From positions 682,001 through 746,000 of the forward strand of contig NZ_CP011254.1 of assembly GCF_001006005.1 (NCBI RefSeq): a stretch of DNA of 64,000 nt. Direction: 5' to 3'. Shown here in pieces: positions 56,900-64,000 of the stretch; within the stretch, counting starts at the first letter, position 1, and every line of letters starts with the position of its first letter. Source of the stretch: Serratia fonticola. GTDB taxonomy: Bacteria > Pseudomonadota > Gammaproteobacteria > Enterobacterales > Enterobacteriaceae. The notes beneath the pieces were generated by a model. The model was not told the origin of the DNA. It did no database searches and worked only from the letters and a program-made list of their open reading frames with translations. The position numbers and the translations under genes were made by a program.

Positions 56900-58214
56900 T
56901 TACTACTCCGGTTATACTTTTTTGAATACGGTAAAATGGTGCAAACATCCACTGATAAAGTGGCCTTGTCTCCAAAAATAGTGTTGCGTCTGCTTTTAAC
57001 CCACTTGAAAGGTGTAACTCTTTGTCTTTATATTTGAATGCCGTACTATCAATATCGACCAGTACCTTATAATAAGCATTGCTACTTTTCTCCTCCCCTT
57101 TCAAAGGAGAGCTATGATAAGTTGACATTTCCTGAGCTGATGTGGGTAAATAGGAGATATTAGCGATCTCCCCCGGAAACTGCCCAAATTTTTCATAGGC
57201 AAATGCTTCATATCGTAAATTTAACCGATCACCCTTTTTAATATAGGGAACGCTATTGTTAGGTACCCACAATATTAAATAATAGGTTACCTTATTTCCT
57301 GGCAAAAGCTGTGCGAGGCTATCGCCGATATTTACCATCTGCCCTTGGGTTACACTCAGTGACTCTACCCTGCCATCATCAGGTGCATTTATAATAATCG
57401 TGCCGCTAGCTTCTGCTTCAGATTGCTGACGTTCGAGGTCATTCATCTGTGCTTCCAGCTGTGCGATTTGGTTATCAAATTCAGCACTGCGGGTCACTAA
57501 ATCTGTCCCGAGCGTGGCAATCTGGACCGACTCCTGCATACTCTGGCTAAACAGTGTCTGATAGGTATTTTGTTGTTGGGAATACATGTACTGCTGGTTG
57601 TTTGACTGCTCTTTGGTAACTAACCCACGCCTCTGATACTCCGCATAGCTCTGGCTGGACTTGCGCATGCTTTCAAGATCTTTAAGTGTTTTTTCCAACA
57701 ATTTTTCCGTGAGCTTATGCGCTTTAACATATTGCTCACGCTGCGCCACTACATTATCTAATGTTGCTTTTTTATTCTTTTTTAGGTTGTTAATCATACT
57801 GTGGTTTTTTGTGAGCTGACTTTCAATTGAAATGCGAGTCATCACGCTAACTTTGCCCGAGTCAGTAACCCTGCCAAGATCAATCCTGTATAATGGCTGC
57901 CCTTTCTTCACCCACTGACCTGTCTTAACATAACGCTTGCTGATAATACCCTGCTGAGTCGAAAAAACGTTCATTGCCCCGGGTTGAGTGGTAACCTCAC
58001 CGCTCACCTGAATACGGCGCGTGTAACTACCAAATATCAGAAACGCAATCAGTGTAAGAATAAATAATATTGAAAAGGTTGCTACCCACTTTGCTGGTAG
58101 CGAAGACAGAAGCATGGCTTTGCCTGCCCACTTATCTTGCTGGTGCTTTACTGATTCTTCACGAAACAATTTTCTCTGACTCATCCCTGGCTTCTTATGA
58201 TTGAAAAGACGCAT
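56892..58214 (-). CDS. Membrane fusion protein of class II microcin exporter type (CvaA/MchE-like)
   Basis: 440 residues (430 if it starts at ATG 58184, where CvaA-like proteins usually begin and a better ribosome site exists). One membrane helix (WVATFSILFILTLIAFLIFG), a long periplasmic coiled-coil (about 140-260), and barrel-type domains. GSYTRRIQVSGEVTTQPGA, QGIISKRYVKTGQWVKKGQPLY, LILWVPNNSVPYIKKGDRLNLRYEAFAYEKFGQF-like stretches and QWMFAPFY resemble CvaA. Links the ABC transporter to TolC. Confidence 0.88.
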   Translation of the reverse strand: MRLFNHKKPGMSQRKLFREESVKHQQDKWAGKAMLLSSLPAKWVATFSILFILTLIAFLIFGSYTRRIQVSGEVTTQPGAMNVFSTQQGIISKRYVKTGQWVKKGQPLYRIDLGRVTDSGKVSVMTRISIESQLTKNHSMINNLKKNKKATLDNVVAQREQYVKAHKLTEKLLEKTLKDLESMRKSSQSYAEYQRRGLVTKEQSNNQQYMYSQQQNTYQTLFSQSMQESVQIATLGTDLVTRSAEFDNQIAQLEAQMNDLERQQSEAEASGTIIINAPDDGRVESLSVTQGQMVNIGDSLAQLLPGNKVTYYLILWVPNNSVPYIKKGDRLNLRYEAFAYEKFGQFPGEIANISYLPTSAQEMSTYHSSPLKGEEKSSNAYYKVLVDIDSTAFKYKDKELHLSSGLKADATLFLETRPLYQWMFAPFYRIQKSITGVVNE

Positions 58215-58507
58215 TTTTTGTGAAAAGGATGTTAGTGATCTAAAAAAATTAATCCTTTTTTAGCTCTCCTTTATTCTCAAAACTTCTCATTTAAAATCTG
58301 GTTCTACGCCCTCACATGCTTTGCTTCCAACACGGTAAAATTGCTGCTCATGCGGATAAAATGCTGCCCCTTTATTTTTAATAGATTTTTACTCGACAGG
58401 TATTAATTCCTGCATCCGAGAAGACAATAAATTGTAACCTCCTCCCGAATTTAGTCTTACCGCTTGATGGAGTTCTCTGGTTTAAATACAACCAATGGAG
58501 GCTCATC

Positions 58508-58615
58508 ATGAATAAAACGCGTTTCACTGAATCGCAGGCCTTTGGAGTGACCCCATTGCATGAACAATACTTCGCCACCCCTCCTAGTTTCATTACTCAA
58601 GAAAGATTTATGTAA
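58508..58615 (+). pseudogene. Possible IS3-family transposase orfA fragment
   Basis: ATG 58508 preceded by TGGAGGC gives MNKTRFTESQ, a typical start of IS3-family OrfA (MKKxRFTESQI..). After ten residues the similarity ends, and the frame stops after 35 codons. A small decayed IS end is the simplest reading; chance similarity is possible. Confidence 0.4.
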
Positions 58616-58739
58616 AAACTATGCTTACTGTTCACGCATTAAATTAATTGCTTTAAATCAATTAATTACAAACTAACTGCTCATCACTCTACTATGCACC
58701 ACTGTGCACCTTTGATGTATGGTTATACCCCCTAGCGAT

Positions 58740-59196
58740 CACGGTAGGCTGCAGACCTAGAGTTTTACCATTCATGGTGAACTCAACGTCTTGTCCCTCC
58801 AGCTGCAATTGAGTACGAATTTTAGCACTCGTGGTTGCAGTTGCATTGCACGTAATAGAACCGGGGCATTGGCGCTACAATTGACTGAATCCCCGGCATT
58901 AATGGTGCCAAGGTCGAACGGACGAATCTGACTAACCTGGCACTGAAGCGGTGGCAGGATAACGGTAAAGGTCCCATAGCATGTCCAGCGACGAAGGAAG
59001 CCATTTTTTCTCCCATCAAACTGGACATACGAGCCATACCCTCCGCCAGCACGTCCCATCTACCGATACCGAGGGCTTCGTAGCTACAGCTGTAGCCGTT
59101 TTATATTGTAATATCAATGAATTCACCTTTGCAGTGCACCGAGGCGAATGCTGTCAGCATGACTATGATCGTAGTGTACCGCTTCCGTAATTCCAT
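58740..59196 (-). pseudogene. Decayed fimbrial subunit gene
   Basis: A start at ATG 59196 gives a signal-peptide-like MELRKRYTTIIVMLTAFASV, but the frame stops at about 59101. Pieces follow in other frames: QVSQIRPFDLGTINAGDSVNC near 58920-58860 resembles a pilin strand, and a last piece (LQLEGQDVEFTMNGKTLGL) lies near 58810-58750. Several frameshifts are needed to join them, so the gene is dead. It was probably the last or next-to-last subunit gene of the Pap/Mrp-like operon. Confidence 0.6.
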
Positions 59197-59361
59197 AAGC
59201 CCCTCGTTGTACGATAAGTTGTGTGTAGCCCCGAACGCGCGGGTACGCTCGCCACGACCGCCCGCCGAAGTGCGCAGGCAGTCCTTCAACCTGCGGAGAA
59301 AACATGCCGCCTCCCTGTTTGGTTGTTCCCATAGCTCGCCTCTCGAGCCGTGATTCAAAAC

Positions 59362-60081
59362 TTACTCCCACTGAAAAAGCATGACGGCACTACCAGATTT
59401 ATAGCCAACCGCCGTGCCGGTATTATCTAACGTAAATGTTACGTCAAAACTTGCGGGGGTAGAGCCATTAATACCTCCCTGGAATGAATTACTTCCATTA
59501 GGGAACGCATATTTCACCTTAGCATCATTAAGGTCTATGATATTTTTAGACAGACTTACCTTCATATAAGCGTATTTGCTACAAGTAATCTTGATATTGG
59601 CATTAATACTTTTCCGCTCACCCAATACCACACTTCCAAAAGACACTGTTGATGGATAATCAATATCACATCTCGCACTGGAAGGTGGTGAAGGGAGGGT
59701 TGTCTCAGCATACCAGTATTCGGTGGCACTGGCTTGGCAAAACACACTCACAGTCCAATTCCCATTTTGGTCGTCAAATGTCATCTTCGTTGTAGCACTC
59801 ACTCCATCCTTGAGAATGCGATTCATATATGCAGCCGCCTCATTTCTATCTACAGAACAATATTGGCTGTATTTATTAATGAAAGCATAGTAATCCCTCT
59901 TTGTTTCATGGACGTTAACATAAAACCTCCCCCATGTAACACCTGGGTTGAGAGTCATCAAATTGGGGTCCACCTCACCAGTAACAAAATATCCGCCACT
60001 TGAAATAGGAGCGAAGTGAAGGTTATTGCAATATACCTGAAAAGGAAGCAGGAATAAAAATGGTAAATACTTTTTAATCAT
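59362..60081 (-). CDS. Fimbrial minor subunit or tip protein
   Basis: 239 residues from ATG 60081 (signal peptide KKYLPFLFLLPFQVYC). The C-terminal half looks like a pilin domain (RCDIDYPSTVSFGSVVLGER, then a final GSAVMLFQWE strand); the N-terminal half (NLHFAPISSGGYFVTGEVD...) may be a separate binding domain, as in two-domain tip adhesins. Four or more cysteines (YCSVD, VFCQAS, RCDI, TCSKY). Its start overlaps the upstream gene by 8 bp. AT-rich compared with the genes further upstream. Adhesin role is inferred. Confidence 0.62.
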   Translation of the reverse strand: MIKKYLPFLFLLPFQVYCNNLHFAPISSGGYFVTGEVDPNLMTLNPGVTWGRFYVNVHETKRDYYAFINKYSQYCSVDRNEAAAYMNRILKDGVSATTKMTFDDQNGNWTVSVFCQASATEYWYAETTLPSPPSSARCDIDYPSTVSFGSVVLGERKSINANIKITCSKYAYMKVSLSKNIIDLNDAKVKYAFPNGSNSFQGGINGSTPASFDVTFTLDNTGTAVGYKSGSAVMLFQWE

Positions 60082-60571
60082 AACTAACCCGAACGCTTGC
60101 CGTTGCTGAAAATTCACCAGGAGCGAGCAGACCAATTTTACTCGCTATTGGCTGAGCCTGCAACACTGGAATATTGGGATAGGTAAATGAGAGTCGCGTA
60201 TTTAGAGGGAGGCGCCTTCCATCATAGGTAATCTCTATGCCAAGCTGTTGTTTATTTGTAGCAAGGAGCTCCTCATCAAAGACAGCTCCAGCACCTTGAA
60301 CCATAAAAGAGTAATTCCCGGGTGCCGCGCAGTTCAAGGTAAATATAATCGGTGTCAATTTATAACCATACTCACCGAGATGGCTAATGATGACATTAGT
60401 TCCAAAATCGACGGCGATTTCCCTGTTGTCGTTTATCGTGCATGTTGGGGCCATAACGGTAACATCAAACATAATAAAGGACTCTTGCGACGCTTCAGCA
60501 ACACCAAGGAACATTAGCATCACAATTACCCAGCAACCGATGGGTTTATATTCCAATTTTATTTTTTCCAT
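60074..60571 (-). CDS. Fimbrial minor subunit (PapF/MrpG-like)
   Basis: 165 residues with a long signal peptide (to about VAEAS). Standard chaperone-usher pilin: TCTINDNREIAVDFGTNV (first Cys and beta strand), FTLNCAAPGNYSFMVQGAGA (second Cys), LGIEITYDGRRLPLNTRLSF, and a final GEFSATASVRVSYD strand. Resembles linker subunits of the Pap and Mrp types. AT-rich like the gene downstream. 160 bp of spacer before the next gene upstream marks a change of base composition. Confidence 0.75.
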   Translation of the reverse strand: MEKIKLEYKPIGCWVIVMLMFLGVAEASQESFIMFDVTVMAPTCTINDNREIAVDFGTNVIISHLGEYGYKLTPIIFTLNCAAPGNYSFMVQGAGAVFDEELLATNKQQLGIEITYDGRRLPLNTRLSFTYPNIPVLQAQPIASKIGLLAPGEFSATASVRVSYD

Positions 60572-60733
60572 TATTGCTAGCCTATGGTGGTGTCAGTATA
60601 CCCAAATGAATGATTGGCAATTACCTTACTAACCGGATAAGCCATTGGCCCACAAAAGCCTGCCAGGGCTTACTCTTGGTCTCTGCCACTCTGGTCCACA
60701 TATTTAAAACGCTCGATGGTAGTCATACCATGC

Positions 60734-61297
60734 CTACTCATACTCAAGGCTGAACGTGGCCGCCGCACTGAACGCACCCCGCTCAATACGCCGTTCCCTG
60801 AGCGCATCAGGCTCGCCCTGCACATAGGCCTTTAGCGCAATAATGTTGTGCCCTTCCTGCAGCAAAAGTTTGCTGCCAGCCTGATTAAGCTGCAGGGGTT
60901 TGGCAGACGGTGTCTCAAACCCGATGGCAATGCCCGTTGCTTGACTGCCGCCCTTGATGGCCAACAGACCCGGCAAGGTGCCGTTTTCAGTGCCGGTAAA
61001 GGTTACGTTCACCGTCTTGCCCACCGTCAGATCACATTCCTCCAGGTGTATCTCGAAGGCCTGGCCCACCGTGCGCGTGTTCAGATACAGGTCTTTGTCA
61101 ATAACACTGCCAAAATCCAGCGCGATTTCTTCATCACCTGGCCGTATTACACAGGGCTCCGCCACCAGGGCACCATACAGGTGAACGTTATTCTCCCCGG
61201 CAGCCTCGGCAGGCGCCGTCGTTAGTGCCACAAACAAAGGAACCGCTACGCTCATCGTTACTGCCCGGTCAAAAAAACGGCTTCTGTTACGTTTCAT
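60734..61297 (-). CDS. Fimbrial subunit (chaperone-usher pilin)
   Basis: 187 residues from ATG 61297; an open extension of 16 codons lies in the gene upstream. Signal peptide to about PAEAA. Pilin signatures: PCVIRPGDEEIALDFGSVID, FEIHLEECDLTVGKTVNVTF (disulfide Cys pair), ATGIAIGFETPSAKPLQLNQ, and a final FSAAATFSLEYE strand. GC-rich. Probably an adaptor or minor subunit of the Pap/Mrp-type organelle. Confidence 0.78.
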   Translation of the reverse strand: MKRNRSRFFDRAVTMSVAVPLFVALTTAPAEAAGENNVHLYGALVAEPCVIRPGDEEIALDFGSVIDKDLYLNTRTVGQAFEIHLEECDLTVGKTVNVTFTGTENGTLPGLLAIKGGSQATGIAIGFETPSAKPLQLNQAGSKLLLQEGHNIIALKAYVQGEPDALRERRIERGAFSAAATFSLEYE

Positions 61298-61307
61298 CAC
61301 GGGTTCC

Positions 61308-61808
61308 TTATTGGTATTCTGCACGCAGCGTTGCCCAGGCCTCAAAGGTCCCTTCGGTCAAGGTCGCGCCGGTATTTTTCACCGGCACCGCCTCCAGCCG
61401 CGGCGGGTTATCGCGGTCAATTTTTAGCGTGGTGTTCGGCGTAAAGGGCTGGTCATTTTGATAGACGCGTATACCCAGGTTTGCCTTGTCAGTCAGCAGC
61501 GCCTCATTATCGAACCCCGCCGCATTGCCGCTCAGACTCAGTGTCATTGCCCATTGTCCAGGGTCGCCCTCCCTGCAGGTTATCTGATAGTTAATCAACT
61601 GACGGTAGCTCACCCCGTCCACCTTGTTGATGCCCACCCGTTCGCCGAAGTCCACGTCTATCCGGTTGTCGTCGTTGATGGTGCACGGCGGCGAGGTTAT
61701 CAGCGTACCGTGGAACGTTATGTCCGCCTCGCCGTCCTTTGCCTGCGCCGGGCCGGTAACGCCTGCCAGGCCGCTGGTCAGCAGCAGGATCATCATCATT
61801 CTGCTCAT
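61308..61808 (-). CDS. Fimbrial minor subunit (PapF/MrpF-like)
   Basis: 166 residues with a signal peptide (MMMILLLTSGLAGVTGPAQA). PPCTINDDNRIDVDFGERVG and YQITCREGDPGQWAMTLSLSG carry the usual Cys pair; it ends GTFEAWATLRAEYQ. It is 10 bp upstream of the next gene and 13 bp after the short subunit gene. GC-rich. Confidence 0.78.
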   Translation of the reverse strand: MSRMMMILLLTSGLAGVTGPAQAKDGEADITFHGTLITSPPCTINDDNRIDVDFGERVGINKVDGVSYRQLINYQITCREGDPGQWAMTLSLSGNAAGFDNEALLTDKANLGIRVYQNDQPFTPNTTLKIDRDNPPRLEAVPVKNTGATLTEGTFEAWATLRAEYQ

Positions 61809-61820
61809 GCTCTGCTCCCG

Positions 61821-62237
61821 TTACTGGTAATCCACTTTCATGGTGGCACCTGCGGCAAACTCCCCGCCCTTTAGGGTTACCCAGCTCGGCTTCACCGGCA
61901 CCGACCACAGTTCAGGCTTATTGGGGTAGGTGAAGTTCAGCCATGTGTTGACAGGCAGCTTGGTACTGCCCTGCAGCAATTGGATACCCAATCCATTTTT
62001 GTTAGTCCATAGCACGGTGCTGTCAAAGGCCGTGACAGGGCCTACATGCACATACAGCGTCCCGTTAGCACCCTCGACCACCCAGTTATCTACCGTCGCT
62101 TGGGCAGATGGCAGCAGCCACAGCATCACACCCAGCGTTAGCGGCACCATCAGCGCCAGACCGCCCAGCGTGCCGTAGTATTTCAGTTCAGCCGACCCGA
62201 ACCGGCCTTGCCAGCGGCCGTCCTTCTTGCCTGTCAT
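61821..62237 (-). CDS. Shortened, cysteine-free fimbrial subunit
   Basis: 138 residues from ATG 62237. A hydrophobic segment (LGGLALMVPLTLGVMLWLLPSAQA) about 20 residues in is a signal peptide with an unusually long charged N-region. The mature part (ATVDNWVVEGANGTLYVHVG.., GLGIQLLQGSTKLPVNTWLNF, ending GGEFAAGATMKVDYQ) aligns with the C-terminal two thirds of its neighbours, but the first 50 or so residues, with both conserved cysteines, are missing. It may be a deletion derivative or a specialised short subunit. GC-rich, frame intact. Confidence 0.65.
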   Translation of the reverse strand: MTGKKDGRWQGRFGSAELKYYGTLGGLALMVPLTLGVMLWLLPSAQATVDNWVVEGANGTLYVHVGPVTAFDSTVLWTNKNGLGIQLLQGSTKLPVNTWLNFTYPNKPELWSVPVKPSWVTLKGGEFAAGATMKVDYQ

Positions 62238-62283
62238 GCTCTTGTCCTTCGCCTCGCCGGTGTCCGCCTGGGCGTTAATCCGG

Positions 62284-63093
62284 TTATACCTTCTTCGCCG
62301 GTACCACCGTGCAGGTGGTGCCACTGCAACTAAAACTCAGTTGCGGACGGCCGCCGTAGTCATTGACATAGGTCAGCACCGGGTTGCCACCCACGCTGGC
62401 CGCACTCACCGTCAGAGGCAGGCTGCCTTTCGGCGGTACCATCATTGGCTCAAAATCCTTGATGCCGGGGCCGTCTTTCTTGTTGCTAGCGTCGACCAGG
62501 GTCACGTAATACGGCGTCGGGTTGTTGACCACGTATTTGTCGCCCTGCTTCGTCAGTGTCATTTGCTCCTGAGGGGGCGCAGCGTTAGGGTCAATGCTCA
62601 ATCCCGCAGGGCGGTAAAACAACTTGATACGGCTCTGCAGCGCAATCTGCAGGGTGTTCGGCTTGCTACTCTTCGGCGGTATTTCACGCAAGTTGAAGTA
62701 GTACAGGGTCTCCTTGTCTTGGCTCAGCAGCTTCGCCGGCGGCAGCGCCTGAATTTTCACCTGGCTCGGTTTCCCCGGTTCGATGCGCTGCACCGGAGGT
62801 AATACTGTCAGAGGGCTCTGGATTTTATTGCCCTGCTCATCCTCTATCCAACCCTGTGCCAGATACGGCAGCTGCTTGTTCTGGTTGCTGACATTCAGGC
62901 TCACCGACTTCTGGCTGCCGTCAAAAATCACCCGGGTCCGATCCAGCGCGATGGCAGCTTGTGCCTGCTGGGCAACCAGAGTGCCCAACAGCAATAAGGT
63001 CAGGGCCATCGGCATGACGGTACGGGCCGACACGTCGCACAGCCGCGTAACGTTTTTATTCATATTTAACTCGTTTAACTCAGTGTTATGCAT
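62284..63093 (-). CDS. Periplasmic fimbrial chaperone (PapD/MrpD-like)
   Basis: 269 residues if it starts at ATG 63093, which has a good GGGGAAGAG site and overlaps the usher stop by 8 bp; ATG 63063 (259 residues) gives a more usual signal peptide. Motifs: ALDRTRVIFDGSQKSVSLNVSN at the start of the mature part, the chaperone signature YYFNLREIPPKS, and LQSRIKLFYRP. Two late cysteines (FSCSGTTCTV) form the C-terminal disulfide of the Pap group. Escorts pilins to the usher. Confidence 0.88.
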   Translation of the reverse strand: MHNTELNELNMNKNVTRLCDVSARTVMPMALTLLLLGTLVAQQAQAAIALDRTRVIFDGSQKSVSLNVSNQNKQLPYLAQGWIEDEQGNKIQSPLTVLPPVQRIEPGKPSQVKIQALPPAKLLSQDKETLYYFNLREIPPKSSKPNTLQIALQSRIKLFYRPAGLSIDPNAAPPQEQMTLTKQGDKYVVNNPTPYYVTLVDASNKKDGPGIKDFEPMMVPPKGSLPLTVSAASVGGNPVLTYVNDYGGRPQLSFSCSGTTCTVVPAKKV

Positions 63094-64000
63094 TTTTCTC
63101 TTCCCCGGCCTCAGTGGCCGCTTTCAACAGGGTTTCAGTTTCGGTTAACGCCGACTCAGCGGCTTTCTCAAGGGCCTGACGTTTCGGATGGCACGGCAAC
63201 AGCAACGTATTCATCAACATGTCCGCCGGTAGTGGGGTCGGCATCTGCACATCGCACTGTGCCGCGCCGCCCCAGTGCACAGTCATCTGCTCACCGGCAT
63301 TAATGCCGCTCAGGTACACGCTGCCGCCGTCATTGACGAGGCCGGTTTCCTGCTTACGGGCATTCAGCACCGTGGCGCCAAACGGCGGCTCGCTGCCGTC
63401 GGCCAGCTTGATGACCGCCATTGCCTTGGCACCCGCAATCACATTAAATCTCCGGTAGCCAATGGCACCCTCGGTCAGGGTCGCCTGCACCACCGACGTG
63501 GCGGCCTCCGCGTTGTCACCCAATTGGTTTAGGTCAATGCTCGCCTTGTTACGGTAATAGCTACTCACATCGCCTATCACCGCTTTGCCCCAAACGTTGG
63601 TGCTGGTCGTGTTCCCGTAACCGCGCACCGGCACATTCGACACACCACCGGTGTCAATCAACATCCGGGTGCCACCTGCCACACCGCCGCGGTGGGCGGC
63701 AGCCCCCTCCAGCGTGGCGGTCATCCCTCCCAGCATCGACACGCCGAAGGCGCTGTAACGGTCCTGCTGGTAACTGGCGTTGGCGCTCATGCGCGCCATA
63801 TCCCCTTCATGACTGTAATATCCGCTCGCGGTACCTCCGCTACGCGACATCCCGGCGTTCAGTTGGTAATTGTTATGTTCGTCAATCCTGTCGTAATAAC
63901 CAACCTGATGTGTCGTATCGCGACGATTGATCGAGGTGTTATAACTGACGGTTGAACTGGTTCCCCACGGCATCGACAGTGACAGATACCCCCCGTCGTC
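63086..64000 (-). CDS. Fimbrial outer-membrane usher, C-terminal part (runs off right edge)
   Basis: About 305 C-terminal residues of a FimD/PapC-type usher; the rest lies beyond the window. Barrel strands (GGYLSLSMPWGTSSTVSYN), the segment GNTTSTNVWGKAVIGDVSSYY, DLNQLGDNAEAATSVVQATL, EGAIGYRRFNVIAGAKAMAV and PPFGATVLNARKQETGLVNDGG lead into the C-terminal domain with its Cys pair (AAQCDV, LLPCHP). A charged helical tail (ALEKAAESALTETETLLK) extends past the usual end. It starts the operon seen here with the chaperone. Confidence 0.88.
   Translation of the reverse strand, partial: DDGGYLSLSMPWGTSSTVSYNTSINRRDTTHQVGYYDRIDEHNNYQLNAGMSRSGGTASGYYSHEGDMARMSANASYQQDRYSAFGVSMLGGMTATLEGAAAHRGGVAGGTRMLIDTGGVSNVPVRGYGNTTSTNVWGKAVIGDVSSYYRNKASIDLNQLGDNAEAATSVVQATLTEGAIGYRRFNVIAGAKAMAVIKLADGSEPPFGATVLNARKQETGLVNDGGSVYLSGINAGEQMTVHWGGAAQCDVQMPTPLPADMLMNTLLLPCHPKRQALEKAAESALTETETLLKAATEAGEEKNA

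Noticed and set aside
1..64000. CRISPR arrays, tRNA/rRNA genes, prophage modules, complete IS elements
   Set aside because: None found by eye: no regularly spaced repeats, no tRNA-like or rRNA stretches, no phage structural or integrase ORFs; only transposase scraps.

Overview
The window is enterobacterial chromosome, most likely Serratia or a close relative in the Yersiniaceae. That is inferred from gene order: galP...sprT-endA-rsmE-gshB-yqgE-ruvX and pilT/yggS-proC-yggT-yggU-rdgB-hemW-yggN-glsB-yggL follow the enterobacterial core, and proC lies between yggS and yggT as in Serratia and Yersinia. No rRNA, tRNA, CRISPR array or complete insertion sequence was seen.

Region 1 (1-17 kb) is metabolic. 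It holds the 3' end of aroP; a GPH-type sugar symporter paired with a GH43 glycosidase; a three-gene periplasmic molybdenum hydroxylase (Tat-exported Mo subunit, 2Fe-2S subunit, tri-haem cytochrome c) divergent from its probable maturation genes (MocA-like cytidylyltransferase, XdhC-like factor); galP with two GalR/GalS-type operators and a CRP-like site; a Rob-like AraC regulator; class I fumarase; and rlhA. Region 2 (16.7-35.5 kb) is conserved core, interrupted between ruvX and pilT by a C-terminally truncated orphan fimbrial usher, a DUF1090 protein and an EvgA/EvgS-like phosphorelay pair.

Region 3 (35.5-64 kb) is accessory. It begins after yggL, where trmB-mutY would be expected, at a decayed IS630-family transposase. 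Almost everything is on the minus strand and much of it is AT-rich. It carries an alpha-type (CS1/CFA/I-like) fimbrial operon, a Tad/Flp pilus locus with a ToxR-like regulator, a CvaA/CvaB-type exporter with a small double-glycine-leader peptide gene, remnants of an insertion sequence and a pilin gene, and a second fimbrial operon of Pap/Mrp type that runs off the right edge.

The most interesting candidate for an undescribed system is at 54.4-58.2 kb. A membrane fusion protein and a C39-peptidase ABC transporter, both of the class II microcin exporter type, are followed by a 59-codon gene. Its product has a canonical leader (MKVLSTQETNQVVGG) and a mature part with a Phe4 start, two cysteines and a proline-rich V-[KN]-P-P tail. 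The mature part matches no microcin I know, and no immunity gene is recognisable. Other notable points are a (G)6CG(C)13 tract between flp and tadV, a terminator-like break in the Tad locus where rcpB is missing, and a cysteine-free shortened minor pilin.
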